Source: Sphingobacterium thalpophilum
Lineage (GTDB): Bacteria; Bacteroidota; Bacteroidia; Sphingobacteriales; Sphingobacteriaceae
Direction of reading: 5' to 3'
NCBI RefSeq assembly: GCF_901482695.1
Contig: NZ_LR590484.1
Location: 3,844,001-3,908,000, forward strand
DNA: 64,000 nucleotides
Made by a program: the position numbers and the translations under genes. This document shows, one piece after another, positions 27,779-35,700 of the stretch (positions are counted from its first letter, which is position 1; every line of letters begins with the position of its first letter). The notes beneath the pieces are model-generated. The model saw nothing but the letters and a program-made list of their open reading frames with translations, did not search any database and was not told the origin of the DNA.

Positions 27779-28504
27779 ATGGAAACGGTAAATGATATAA
27801 CAAAGGATTTTGGCACATTGTACCATCCAAAATCCGCTTTGGTATTCTACGAAACCAAAGGAAACAATACCGATGTATATGTAGAGCATTTTGATATGGA
27901 TAAAAACGGCAATCCTATCAACGCCCACCCATTGACAGTAAGGGAAGCTAGTGTATTGGCAAAGGCACTCAACACCGAACAGGAAAAGAACAGAGCCTTT
28001 CTGAAATCAAACGGAATATTGCCTACCAACATTCTGCACATCAATCCCAATGCAAATAAGGGAGCGGTAATTTGGTACAGCAAAGCACAGCAACGGCAAT
28101 TGTATTTTGTGGATAGTCTGCACATTCCAAGCGGAAAAGCACAAGTACCGCCAATGCTTTGGAAAGCGAGTAAAAACAGTTTGAGTGTGTTTGCCCTTGC
28201 AAGCGATCGAAGACCAACAGAAAAAACAACGCTGTATCATACACCATATTTCAATATATACGAAGACGGTAAAGTCTGTATGGGAACGGTAAGTGTAGAT
28301 ATTAAAAAATCCGCTTCGGTGGAAGAATTTATACAGGCTTGGGAATACTATTTTTTCAATTCCTATTTCAGCCATTTATTAGGTAACCACAATCCGATAA
28401 AAGGAAATTGCGTAGACCTTTGGAAAGACCTTATTAACACAGATAAAAATTTTCCAAAAGAAGTATTGAAAACAAATAACAAAACCCTCAAAAATCTATT
28501 ATAA
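27779..28504 (+). CDS. PRTRC system protein B
   Basis: The start is placed at the ATG at 27779 (METVNDITKDFGTLYHP), giving 241 residues; the frame is open further upstream but that part overlaps PRTRC F. Landmarks are PKSALVFYETKG, VIWYSKAQQRQLYFVDSLHI and PYFNIYEDGKVCMGTV. PRTRC B has been compared with E2-like folds in comparative studies of ubiquitin-like systems; Cys in IKGNCVDLW near residue 215 would be a candidate active residue, but I cannot confirm it. The stop overlaps the ThiF start by one base. Confidence 0.8.
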   Translation: METVNDITKDFGTLYHPKSALVFYETKGNNTDVYVEHFDMDKNGNPINAHPLTVREASVLAKALNTEQEKNRAFLKSNGILPTNILHINPNANKGAVIWYSKAQQRQLYFVDSLHIPSGKAQVPPMLWKASKNSLSVFALASDRRPTEKTTLYHTPYFNIYEDGKVCMGTVSVDIKKSASVEEFIQAWEYYFFNSYFSHLLGNHNPIKGNCVDLWKDLINTDKNFPKEVLKTNNKTLKNLL

Positions 28505-29310
28505 TGGAAACAGTAAAAACAGCAGTCCATTTTACGGACAACTATTTGATAAGTCCTACCAACCCGATAGAAGTCAATTTGATTGGTGCAGGTGGCACAG
28601 GCTCAAAGGTGCTGACCGCCTTAATGGAAATGGGCCATAGCCTAACGGAATTGGGACACGCAGGTTTACAGGTGCGTTTATGGGACGATGATATTATTAC
28701 GGAAGCCAATTTGGGAAGACAGCGATTTGCCCCAAGTGAAACAGGATTGTACAAATCAGTAGCCTTGATAAACCGTGTCAATCGGTTTATGGGAACAAAT
28801 TGGAAAGCCGAAACCCAAAAGTTTGAACATAATGTGTTGGGTAGATTGCCCGAAAATGCAAAGGCAACGATATACATTACTTGTGTAGATAATGTACAGG
28901 CAAGATTTGACATTGCCGAAATGCTCAAAGCTATGAGCAAACGCAGAACCAACCGTGATGAGCCTAAGTATTGGTTAGACTTTGGTAACAGCCAACAGAC
29001 AGGACAAGTCATCCTATCCACTATCGGAGAGATTAAACAACCCAACTCCGAGAAATACGAAACCGTGGCAAGCCTGCCAATGGTTACGGATGAATTTGGC
29101 GAGTTGCTCAAGACATCCGAACAGTCGGACGATACGCCAAGTTGCAGTTTAGCAGAAGCATTAGAAAAGCAGGATTTGTATATCAATGCGACATTGGCTC
29201 AAATGGGTTGCTCATTACTTTGGTCTATGTTCCGTTATGGAATGACCGAAAACAGGGGGTTCTTTCTTAATCTGAAGAATTTTCATACCCAACCCCTAAA
29301 AGTCGCCTGA
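28504..29310 (+). CDS. PRTRC system ThiF (E1-like) protein
   Basis: This 268-residue protein is an E1-like adenylating enzyme of the ThiF/MoeB superfamily. The nucleotide loop GAGGTGSKV lies at residues 28-36. The Asp/Asn/Arg motif WDDDIITEANLGRQRF follows at about 58-73, and ITCVDNVQARFD at about 124-135 closes the fold. It lacks an obvious pair of CXXC zinc sites. E1-like enzymes activate the C-terminal glycine of a ubiquitin-like partner, and PRTRC C with its terminal glycine is the natural candidate. It ends the cassette. Confidence 0.87.
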   Translation: METVKTAVHFTDNYLISPTNPIEVNLIGAGGTGSKVLTALMEMGHSLTELGHAGLQVRLWDDDIITEANLGRQRFAPSETGLYKSVALINRVNRFMGTNWKAETQKFEHNVLGRLPENAKATIYITCVDNVQARFDIAEMLKAMSKRRTNRDEPKYWLDFGNSQQTGQVILSTIGEIKQPNSEKYETVASLPMVTDEFGELLKTSEQSDDTPSCSLAEALEKQDLYINATLAQMGCSLLWSMFRYGMTENRGFFLNLKNFHTQPLKVA

Positions 29311-29672
29311 CCCGAAAAGTCGGGCGGCAAAAAGACACTCCCTCCCGATGGTCGGGGCAGCCTTTTTGCATCTAAGCGGTGCAACCACTTTGCCAAAATG
29401 TACCACTCCGCATATTCCTTTCTTTGCATTTTAGCAAATAGGTTGTTACGTCTTTAATGGGATATTTATTATCCCTTCATTGTTTTAGCAGACTTCTTTT
29501 CTTTCTACACGGCGACCAAAGAAAAGAAGCAAAAGAACGCCGCCTGATTAGGGGTCATTTTTGCCATACTATCTGTGTAACGATGGGCTTAATTATAAAA
29601 TGTACTGGTTTATAAACATACAGAAGCAGTAAGACATCAATCTTCAATGAAAGCAACTTTATTAACGCTTTG
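29311..29672. other. Non-coding region after PRTRC with a long hairpin
   Basis: These 362 bases contain no gene. A perfect 12-base stem, CTTCTTTTCTTT (29493-29504) with AAAGAAAAGAAG (29518-29529), encloses CTACACGGCGACC. It is followed by a second GC-rich segment (AACGCCGCC) that could pair with the loop (GGCG). A looser AAAAAG...CTTTTT hairpin at about 29331-29369 may terminate the PRTRC transcript. Confidence 0.5.
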
Positions 29673-30050
29673 CTACAAAGAACAATCTTTACATGTTCCC
29701 ATAAGTATGCAGTTCACACTTTCTATACGGTAGCCAGCATCTAAAGGTAGATTGACTGGCATAGCCAGGCACTCTATAGTCTGGCATTTTGAGCATTGGA
29801 AATGAAAATGATTATCTGTAAACTTATTCTCATCGAATTTCATACGTGCAGCAAAATATTGCTTTCCGTCTTCGGCTACAATTCTGTGTGCTAAGCCGTC
29901 TTCGCAAAAGCGGTTAAGGACCCTGTAAATTGTAGCCCGGTCTATTTCGACATCTATTTTCTGCTCAATTGCTTCACGACTCAGGGCTTTTCCGGCACTA
30001 ACCAATAAATCAAGTACGGCATGTTTTGAGGGTGTATTTCTACGATTCAT
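29673..30050 (-). CDS. Fur-family metal-responsive regulator
   Basis: A 125-residue Fur-family repressor, taken from the ATG at 30050 (MNRRNTPSKHAVLDLL). The winged helix occupies about 8-75, with RATIYRVLNRFCEDGL as recognition region. The dimerisation domain has the metal-binding histidine cluster (DNHFHFQC) and two cysteine pairs, CSKC and CKDC, that hold structural zinc. It is nearest to the Zur/PerR-like Fur variants of Bacteroidota; the metal sensed cannot be decided. It is divergent from the methyltransferase gene and may control it. Confidence 0.87.
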   Translation of the reverse strand: MNRRNTPSKHAVLDLLVSAGKALSREAIEQKIDVEIDRATIYRVLNRFCEDGLAHRIVAEDGKQYFAARMKFDENKFTDNHFHFQCSKCQTIECLAMPVNLPLDAGYRIESVNCILMGTCKDCSL

Positions 30051-30324
30051 TTCTGATATTTTCAATAGCAAATTTAATGCAAATAAATCGCATTAAATTA
30101 TTGCAATGGTGTCGCAACAATTGAAATCTTTCTTACATTTACCTAAAATAGAGTTTTCGAAGCAATATCATTTTGGCAAAAATCCACAACGCTAAATTGC
30201 TTGACTACTTCCTGCTTATATCAGATGCAAAAATGTAGGCAGTAATATGGCTGAAACTTTAGAAACATGTTTCTTAAAGATACAAGTTTACACTTTGTTA
30301 TTATGATTTTTATAAGGCAACAAT

Positions 30325-30924
30325 ATGAAAGAATTTTGGGAAGAAAATTTCATCGAAAAACAGGCTATATGGGGCTTTCAGCCTGCTGACTCAGCTATAC
30401 GCTCAAAAGACTTCTTTCTAGCAAATGGCTTGAGGAATATTCTTATTCCTGGCATTGGTTACGGAAGAAACGCACAGGTATTCGTAAGCAGCGGAATGGA
30501 TGTAACAGGCATCGAAATCTCTAAAGCGGCCATTGAACTTGCGAGAAAACATTATGGGACGAAAATGACCATTCATCATGGCTCTGTAACAGATATGCCT
30601 TTTGATACCAACGAATATGACGGAATATTTTGCTATGCCTTAATTCATTTGCTTGATGGTAAGGAAAGATCAAAGCTTATTGCTGATTGCTATAAACAAT
30701 TAGCTAAAAACGGCTATATGGTTTTTACAGCCATCACAAAGGAGGCAATAACTTACGGACAAGGAAAGGAAATTGGTAAAGATCGCTTCGAAATGTTTGG
30801 TGATCTTAAAATGTTTTTTTACGATCGAGAAACTGTAGAAGAAGAATTCGGGAATTTCGGTCTATTTGAAATAGCGGAAGTAAACGAAAAATACCCATTT
30901 TATATGATAAAATGCCGCAAGTAA
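30325..30924 (+). CDS. Class I SAM-dependent methyltransferase
   Basis: A 199-residue soluble methyltransferase. Motif I, NILIPGIGYGRNAQVF (about 38-53), holds the SAM-binding loop; GIEISKAAIELARKHYG is motif II, and DMPFDTNEYDGIFCYALIHL carries the following acidic strand. It resembles the TehB/thiopurine methyltransferase group, which methylates metalloids or thiols. The opening FWEENFIEKQAIWGFQPA is typical of that group in Bacteroidota. Substrate unknown. It faces away from the Fur gene with a 270-base gap. Confidence 0.83.
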   Translation: MKEFWEENFIEKQAIWGFQPADSAIRSKDFFLANGLRNILIPGIGYGRNAQVFVSSGMDVTGIEISKAAIELARKHYGTKMTIHHGSVTDMPFDTNEYDGIFCYALIHLLDGKERSKLIADCYKQLAKNGYMVFTAITKEAITYGQGKEIGKDRFEMFGDLKMFFYDRETVEEEFGNFGLFEIAEVNEKYPFYMIKCRK

Positions 30925-31034
30925 AATGAGTTAACCGACTCCCATAAAAATATATAAGGACTGCAAATTATCAAATACAGCGACCTTCTACAGCTAAAAA
31001 AGCGAACATACAGGATTCTAAAAGCTTGGATAAT

Positions 31035-31081
31035 ATAGGTAATTTACCTATTGTTTTTTACTCTACTTAAAAAGAACTTTG
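31035..31081 (+). promoter_or_regulatory. Operator and promoter of the signalling operon
   Basis: A perfect 17-base palindrome, ATAGGTAATTTACCTAT (31035-31051), ends on the first base of a -33 TTG (31051-31053). A 20-base spacer leads to GAACTTTG (31074-31081), close to TAnnTTTG. The start codon is at 31101. The same operator, in the same position against TTG, occurs at 33460-33476. Its palindromic form and place suit the LuxR-type regulator coded in this operon. Confidence 0.75.
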
Positions 31082-31100
31082 TTATTTAAAATATAGGAAA

Positions 31101-31427
31101 ATGACGATAAATGAAAATACAGGTAGGGTAATTTCTTTAGAAGAAGCAATGTCATACACGGCAACATTTCAAAAAAACAACCCAGATTCCATTAAAGCAT
31201 TCTTTATTGGATCAGAAAAAGTTAACATGATCCTGCAACAAGAAAACTGTATTGGCATACGGGTATACAACGGGTACAATGAAACGTTAGACAAAAATAA
31301 TCTTGTTTTAGTTGGTGTCGATAAAAAAGGGGAAGATATTTCGGAAGGAATTATTTTGGAAGATTTGTTTCCCTGTCCTCCCCATTGCTCAAAACTAAGC
31401 CCGTTAATTGATCCTGATTTTGTATGA
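31101..31427 (+). CDS. Uncharacterised small protein with a CPPHC tail
   Basis: A 108-residue protein without signal peptide or membrane helix. The body has alternating strands (SIKAFFIGSEKVNMIL, NCIGIRVYNGYNETLD, NLVLVGVDKKGEDIS) and the C-terminus carries FPCPPHCSKLSPL, with two cysteines around PPH (about residues 92-96). This may be a metal- or redox-binding tail or a processing site. Similar small proteins occur in other Bacteroidota, to my knowledge without a function. It is the first gene of an operon with a seven-helix membrane protein, a histidine kinase and a regulator, so a signalling role (ligand or adaptor) is plausible. Confidence 0.7.
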   Translation: MTINENTGRVISLEEAMSYTATFQKNNPDSIKAFFIGSEKVNMILQQENCIGIRVYNGYNETLDKNNLVLVGVDKKGEDISEGIILEDLFPCPPHCSKLSPLIDPDFV

Positions 31428-32055
31428 TGCTCTTACATACATAGCGCTATTATCTGGAGTATTGCCGTTATCAATACTTGTCATTAGATACAAGTCCGTT
31501 TTAGTAAAAGGGCATATTATGCCATTTATCTACCTCACAGCTACTGCAACGGCTTATGAGTTTTTCTGCTCACTTTTATTGAATGTAAATAGTTCGTATT
31601 GGTCACAAGCTTATTCTCTTTTCGAATTGTGTACAATTTATTATTTCTATAATAAGACATTCCAAAGAAAATATAAAAGCCTCTTCATTCTTTCTTTTGT
31701 CGTTTTGGTTGTTACTTACTGCGTCTCTGCCTTTTTTTGGACTTCGACCAATAGTCTGCTGGCAAAGGCTATCAATAAACTACCGATTACAGTATTCGTA
31801 CTTGGCTTTTCATTTATGTGGGTGAAGGATCTTTTTGGGGAAATGGCTATTGATGCGCCTCAAAACTCCTCTACTTTTTATTTTATAACAGGGCTATCAA
31901 TGTACTACTCAATAACATTTTTACTTTTCCTGTTTGGCTACTATATAGCAAATAGCAGTGATTACTTCTATGATTTTTGGGTGATCAATATTATAGCAAC
32001 GATAATTTTAAGAATCTGTTTAACTGTTGGTGTATGGAAAATGAAACCGAATTGA
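31408..32055 (+). CDS. Seven-helix membrane protein, possible sensor
   Basis: A 215-residue membrane protein with seven clear hydrophobic helices and short loops. The only in-frame start before helix 1 is TTG (31408 or 31420), overlapping the end of the preceding gene, which indicates translational coupling; the first in-frame ATG would remove helix 1. The last codons overlap the kinase start by 22 bases. Because the kinase has almost no sensory part, this protein is the best candidate for signal perception, as in systems where a multi-helix protein works with a bare kinase. No family is recognised. Confidence 0.72.
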   Translation: MILILYDALTYIALLSGVLPLSILVIRYKSVLVKGHIMPFIYLTATATAYEFFCSLLLNVNSSYWSQAYSLFELCTIYYFYNKTFQRKYKSLFILSFVVLVVTYCVSAFFWTSTNSLLAKAINKLPITVFVLGFSFMWVKDLFGEMAIDAPQNSSTFYFITGLSMYYSITFLLFLFGYYIANSSDYFYDFWVINIIATIILRICLTVGVWKMKPN

Positions 32056-32801
32056 AAATACTTTTTTATATAGGAACCGCAGTAATGGCACTATCTGTAT
32101 TAGCTGTTATACTCCTTATCGTTGCATACAGAAGCAAGATCAATTATGTGAATCGTAGAGAATCCGAAAGCCTGTTGCGCAGCTCTCTGGAGTCGGAAAA
32201 AAGAGAACGAAAACGAATTGCTTCAGATCTGCACGACAGTATCAGTGGGGATCTAAGTGCGATCCAGAATTACATAACCATACTTCATAATAAGGAAAAG
32301 GACACTTTTAAAAAATCAATATTCCTGGAGATTGAGACAGCCTTAGGAAATGTATTAGAAAATGTTCAGGATATAAGCTATAACCTAATGCCTCCGATGT
32401 TGGAATCTTTAGGCCTTATTTCTACACTAAGAAGCTACTTTTCAAGAATAAGAAAATGGAATAATGTAACAATTTATGAAGAATGTGTTGTAGAAAATGT
32501 GTACGTCCCTTCTTCGAAAGCCTATGAACTATATCGTATAATTCAAGAACTCATTAATAATATGATCAGGCATGGGAAGTCCAGCAGAATTGATTTTACC
32601 GTCAATAGGACTGATAAATGGATCGTTTTTGAAATTTCCGATAATGGTACTGCTTTTGATTTTTATAAAAGTGTAAAAGAACCAAATGGAATGGGTCTTA
32701 AAAACATAACTTCAAGGATGAGGCATATCGGTGCAAATCTGACTCAGCTGGATACAGATACAGGCAACAAATTACAAATTCATATAGAAAACGAAAAATA
32801 A
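32034..32801 (+). CDS. Short sensor-less histidine kinase (HisKA_3)
   Basis: The ATG at 32034 gives 255 residues (the frame is open from 31977). One membrane helix (about 8-31) is followed directly by the dimerisation helix with RKRIASDLHDSISGDLS and phospho-acceptor His67. The GHKL ATPase domain has IIQELINNMIRHGKS, EISDNGTAFDF and NGMGLKNITSRM. No periplasmic or PAS-type sensor is present, which is unusual and points to partnership with the seven-helix protein. Start overlaps the upstream gene and the stop shares a base with the regulator start. Confidence 0.88.
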   Translation: MENETELKILFYIGTAVMALSVLAVILLIVAYRSKINYVNRRESESLLRSSLESEKRERKRIASDLHDSISGDLSAIQNYITILHNKEKDTFKKSIFLEIETALGNVLENVQDISYNLMPPMLESLGLISTLRSYFSRIRKWNNVTIYEECVVENVYVPSSKAYELYRIIQELINNMIRHGKSSRIDFTVNRTDKWIVFEISDNGTAFDFYKSVKEPNGMGLKNITSRMRHIGANLTQLDTDTGNKLQIHIENEK

Positions 32802-33463
32802 TGCTACAAATTGCAATAGTGGATGATCATACACTTTTTAGGAAAAGTTTGGCTCTCTTAATTAATAGTTTTTCTGAAATGGTTGTGGTTATCGAAGCTT
32901 CGAACGGCGTAGAGCTACTCGATAAACTTAACAGTAAGCCTGTCGATATCATACTCCTGGATCTGCAAATGCCAGAAATGGATGGTTTTGAAACGTGTAG
33001 AAAAGTGAAGCAATTGTATCCCAGCATCAAAATTTTGGTACTTACTCTTATGAATGAGATCGATACTATTCGAAACGTTGTAAACATGGGAGTACAAGGA
33101 TATTTTACAAAAAATACCCCGCCCAAAGAGCTGGAAGATGTTATTTGGAAATTGGAAGACAATGGATTCTATTTTGAAAAGAGCCTCACTTCGGTAATAA
33201 ATGAAATACTTGCAAATCCCGATAGTAAGATCTATGAACAAAATGTTCAATTCACTGATCGTGAACTTGAAATTATCTTATTAACTGCTCAGGGAATGAA
33301 AGCTAAGGAAATTGCTGAAACTTTATTCATTAGTACTAAGACGGTAAACGCACACAAACAAAACATTCAGCATAAATACAATTTCGAAAATATCATGTCT
33401 GCCATATTATACTGCGTCCACCATAACATCATTGATTTAAAATCAATTGCCTCGAATAAATAG
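32801..33463 (+). CDS. LuxR-family response regulator of the signalling operon
   Basis: A 220-residue regulator with a receiver domain (DD at 8-9, phosphorylated Asp54 in IILLDLQMP, Lys in YFTKNT) and a LuxR HTH (FTDRELEIILLTAQGMKAKE, KTVNAHKQNI). Its start overlaps the kinase stop by one base. Its own stop codon (33461-33463) lies inside the 33460-33476 operator. It is the obvious candidate to bind the two matching operators and so to control its own operon and the glycine-zipper gene. Confidence 0.9.
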   Translation: MLQIAIVDDHTLFRKSLALLINSFSEMVVVIEASNGVELLDKLNSKPVDIILLDLQMPEMDGFETCRKVKQLYPSIKILVLTLMNEIDTIRNVVNMGVQGYFTKNTPPKELEDVIWKLEDNGFYFEKSLTSVINEILANPDSKIYEQNVQFTDRELEIILLTAQGMKAKEIAETLFISTKTVNAHKQNIQHKYNFENIMSAILYCVHHNIIDLKSIASNK

Positions 33464-33506
33464 TTATTTTACCTATTGTACAGGATTTCAGGGTGCGCTA
33501 ATTTTG
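33460..33506 (+). promoter_or_regulatory. Operator and promoter of the glycine-zipper gene
   Basis: ATAGTTATTTTACCTAT (33460-33476) matches the 31035 operator at 15 of 17 bases. It again ends on the first T of a -33 TTG (33476-33478), and 20 bases later comes TAATTTTG (33499-33506), a perfect -7 box. Transcription would begin near 33512, 62 bases before the start codon at 33574. Confidence 0.78.
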
Positions 33507-33573
33507 AAATAGATCATTCGGTAGCTACAATGATGAATAATTATGATTATTTAATTTCTAAAATTTAAGTATT

Positions 33574-34248
33574 ATGGCTACAACCTCAATTTTAAGCAAT
33601 CCCTACAATCAAGTTGGGCAAATGCACAACGACGGAATGCAATTTGTTATCGGCAATATTAATCCGTCTTCCACCATAGAACAGATTGTTCAGTCTTGCG
33701 CATCGTATGTTCAAAAATTGTCAGACAATTCCAGTTCTGAGGCATACGTAAATTGGAACGCATTCATCTCGGAATCAATTAACAGAACTGAAAAATTGCA
33801 GTTGTCCGGTATGATCGACTGGTTACAGCAAAAAGATTTAATTACAAAAGAAGGGATAGATTTTATAAACTCCATTAATGATTTATCAGACGATCTATCG
33901 TTAAGCGAAGTAGTAAGTAAGATCGACAGCATTGAAAATGATATTCTATCGAGTAAGATGAGTGTCGAACAACAATCCTATCCTCTTCTTTATGCAGCTG
34001 TTGCAAAATACAGTGCCCAATATGGTGAACTACAGGAAACGAGTTCTAACTCAAAATGGAAAGAGATCAAAACTGCAAGAAAGTTTAGCTGGCCCTGGAA
34101 AAAAGATGCTGAAGGAGCAATAAGCGGAGCAATTGGTGGTGCTATCGGCGGAATAGGTGGCGGCTTGGCTGGTGTAGGCATAGGGGCATTACTGGGAGCT
34201 ATCGGTGGTGGGCTCGGATCTTCAATAGCAGCGATTTTTATCAAATAA
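33574..34248 (+). CDS. Protein with long C-terminal glycine zipper, candidate membrane-active effector
   Basis: A 224-residue protein with no N-terminal signal peptide. Residues 1-165 are polar and helical, starting with SNPYNQVGQMHNDGMQFVIG. After a basic/aromatic linker (KFSWPWKKD, about 170-178) comes a 36-residue glycine zipper (about 181-216) with many GxxxG steps such as AIGGAIGGIGGGLAG. Such zippers form packed helix bundles in membranes and are found in bacteriocins and pore-forming proteins. A bacteriocin, toxin or contact-dependent effector is possible, but nothing proves export. It has its own promoter with the shared operator. Confidence 0.7.
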   Translation: MATTSILSNPYNQVGQMHNDGMQFVIGNINPSSTIEQIVQSCASYVQKLSDNSSSEAYVNWNAFISESINRTEKLQLSGMIDWLQQKDLITKEGIDFINSINDLSDDLSLSEVVSKIDSIENDILSSKMSVEQQSYPLLYAAVAKYSAQYGELQETSSNSKWKEIKTARKFSWPWKKDAEGAISGAIGGAIGGIGGGLAGVGIGALLGAIGGGLGSSIAAIFIK

Positions 34249-34332
34249 TAACTGTTGAATTTAAATCTTAAAAAGCTAACTTAAGTAAGGCAGTTGTTAA
34301 AAATTGCCTTACTGTTCAAATATATTGAAAAT

Positions 34333-34908
34333 ATGTTATCGAGAATTTTGTTTGTGCTTCTGTTAAACCCTTTGCTATTATTCTCTCAAACAAAGGCTGG
34401 TGGAAATTGCATTGAGAGTATCAAGCTTTACACAAGCTTTAAGAACTATGAAAATAACCAAGCTAACGATAGCATCTGTCTTTCGGGTAAATCTAAAAAG
34501 TTCAGCATTTTCTATAATAAATTGGTATTGAAAGATGGACAAAATAAACGTAAATATGCACATGGAAGTTTATGGGGATATCAAAAAGGCAATGATTTAT
34601 TTCGTTATTTCGACAAAACTACCACTTTTGGTACGTACGGGTATCACAAAATTATAGATACAGCAGGGCTCATCATATATTCCAAAAAGGAATCAGGTGG
34701 TTACCGGATGTCTTCAACGTATAAACTGTATTTCTACAGTAAGGATTTGAATTCGCCTTTAAAAAAGTTAACGATAAAGAATTTGGAAGCCGACTTTCCT
34801 AATCCTGAGTTTATTGCCGAATTGAAAAAATTGAAAAAGCTTTCGGTTACACAGGCCGACTCTAACCTGAAGATTAACGATATCTACAACAAATTTTACA
34901 AACATTAA
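34333..34908 (+). CDS. Secreted protein, paralogue of the next gene
   Basis: The frame is open from 34294, but the ATG at 34333 begins a good signal peptide (MLSRILFVLLLNPLLLFSQ), giving 191 residues. The mature protein has CIESIKLYTSFKNYEN, KYAHGSLWGYQKGNDLFRYF and SPLKKLTIKNLEADF. It is homologous over its whole length to the 35095 product. It is probably periplasmic or surface-exposed. No known family or enzyme motif is seen. Confidence 0.7.
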   Translation: MLSRILFVLLLNPLLLFSQTKAGGNCIESIKLYTSFKNYENNQANDSICLSGKSKKFSIFYNKLVLKDGQNKRKYAHGSLWGYQKGNDLFRYFDKTTTFGTYGYHKIIDTAGLIIYSKKESGGYRMSSTYKLYFYSKDLNSPLKKLTIKNLEADFPNPEFIAELKKLKKLSVTQADSNLKINDIYNKFYKH

Positions 34909-35094
34909 TTTCATGCATCTTGCTTGAGCTTAGTATAACTAGGTGACTCCCTTAATATTATTAGAACTTGCTAGGAGCTGTTGGTAAAGCATTGGTCAGT
35001 TAAATAGCAGCGGTATTTTCCAGAGAAAAAAGTGTTAATTATTTGCACATGTCAATTCGATTAATTGACTTATGCTTTTATAAATAAATATTTT

Positions 35095-35700
35095 ATGTCA
35101 TTATTATTTAGATTTTTATTAGTACTGAGTCCTGCATTTATTTTTGCTCAAGGACATGTAAAAGAAATTGATTGTGTAAATAATATTAAGCTTTACAAAT
35201 CGTATGAAGACTATTCAAAAGGAAAAGTTCTTGATAGTGCGTGTCTATCAAAACAAGGAAATGAACTTGAAAAATATTGGGGGAGAATAGTACTCAAAAA
35301 AGAAAAAGAAAAGAAAAAATATAGCCATGGCAGTTTATGGGGATATCAAATAGGAGAGACTTTATATAGATATTCTGACGACGGCAAAACTTTTAAAATT
35401 GTATATGGTTACTCCGAATTAGTTGATTCAGATGGATTGTTCATTTATATCTTTCGGGAAGGTTATAACTATGGCATTAGGGGAACATACAAAATTCACT
35501 ACCAATATAGTAAAGACTTAGAATCTCCAATAAAAGAGCTAACCATTAGTAATCTTGCAAAGGATATACAGAATGCAGATTTTATTGCTGATGTTAAAGC
35601 AACTGTTGAGGATTTATCAAAAAACAAAAGTAGCTCGATAAAACAAACTGCAATTAGTGAATTCAACACAAAATACAGAACGCACTTTCCAAAAAAATGA
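35095..35700 (+). CDS. Secreted protein, paralogue of the preceding gene
   Basis: The ATG at 35095 starts a signal peptide (MSLLFRFLLVLSPAFIFAQ) and a 201-residue protein. It shares CVNNIKLYKSYEDYSKG, KYSHGSLWGYQIGETLYRY and SPIKELTISNLAKDIQNADF with the 34333 product, so the two arose by tandem duplication. Strongly AT-rich codons set this stretch apart from the transfer genes and suggest foreign origin. Function unknown. The next gene starts inside its last codons. Confidence 0.7.
   Translation: MSLLFRFLLVLSPAFIFAQGHVKEIDCVNNIKLYKSYEDYSKGKVLDSACLSKQGNELEKYWGRIVLKKEKEKKKYSHGSLWGYQIGETLYRYSDDGKTFKIVYGYSELVDSDGLFIYIFREGYNYGIRGTYKIHYQYSKDLESPIKELTISNLAKDIQNADFIADVKATVEDLSKNKSSSIKQTAISEFNTKYRTHFPKK

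Noticed and set aside
28542..29186. 214-codon minus-strand frame
   Set aside because: It is the antisense shadow of the PRTRC ThiF gene, which has clear E1 motifs.
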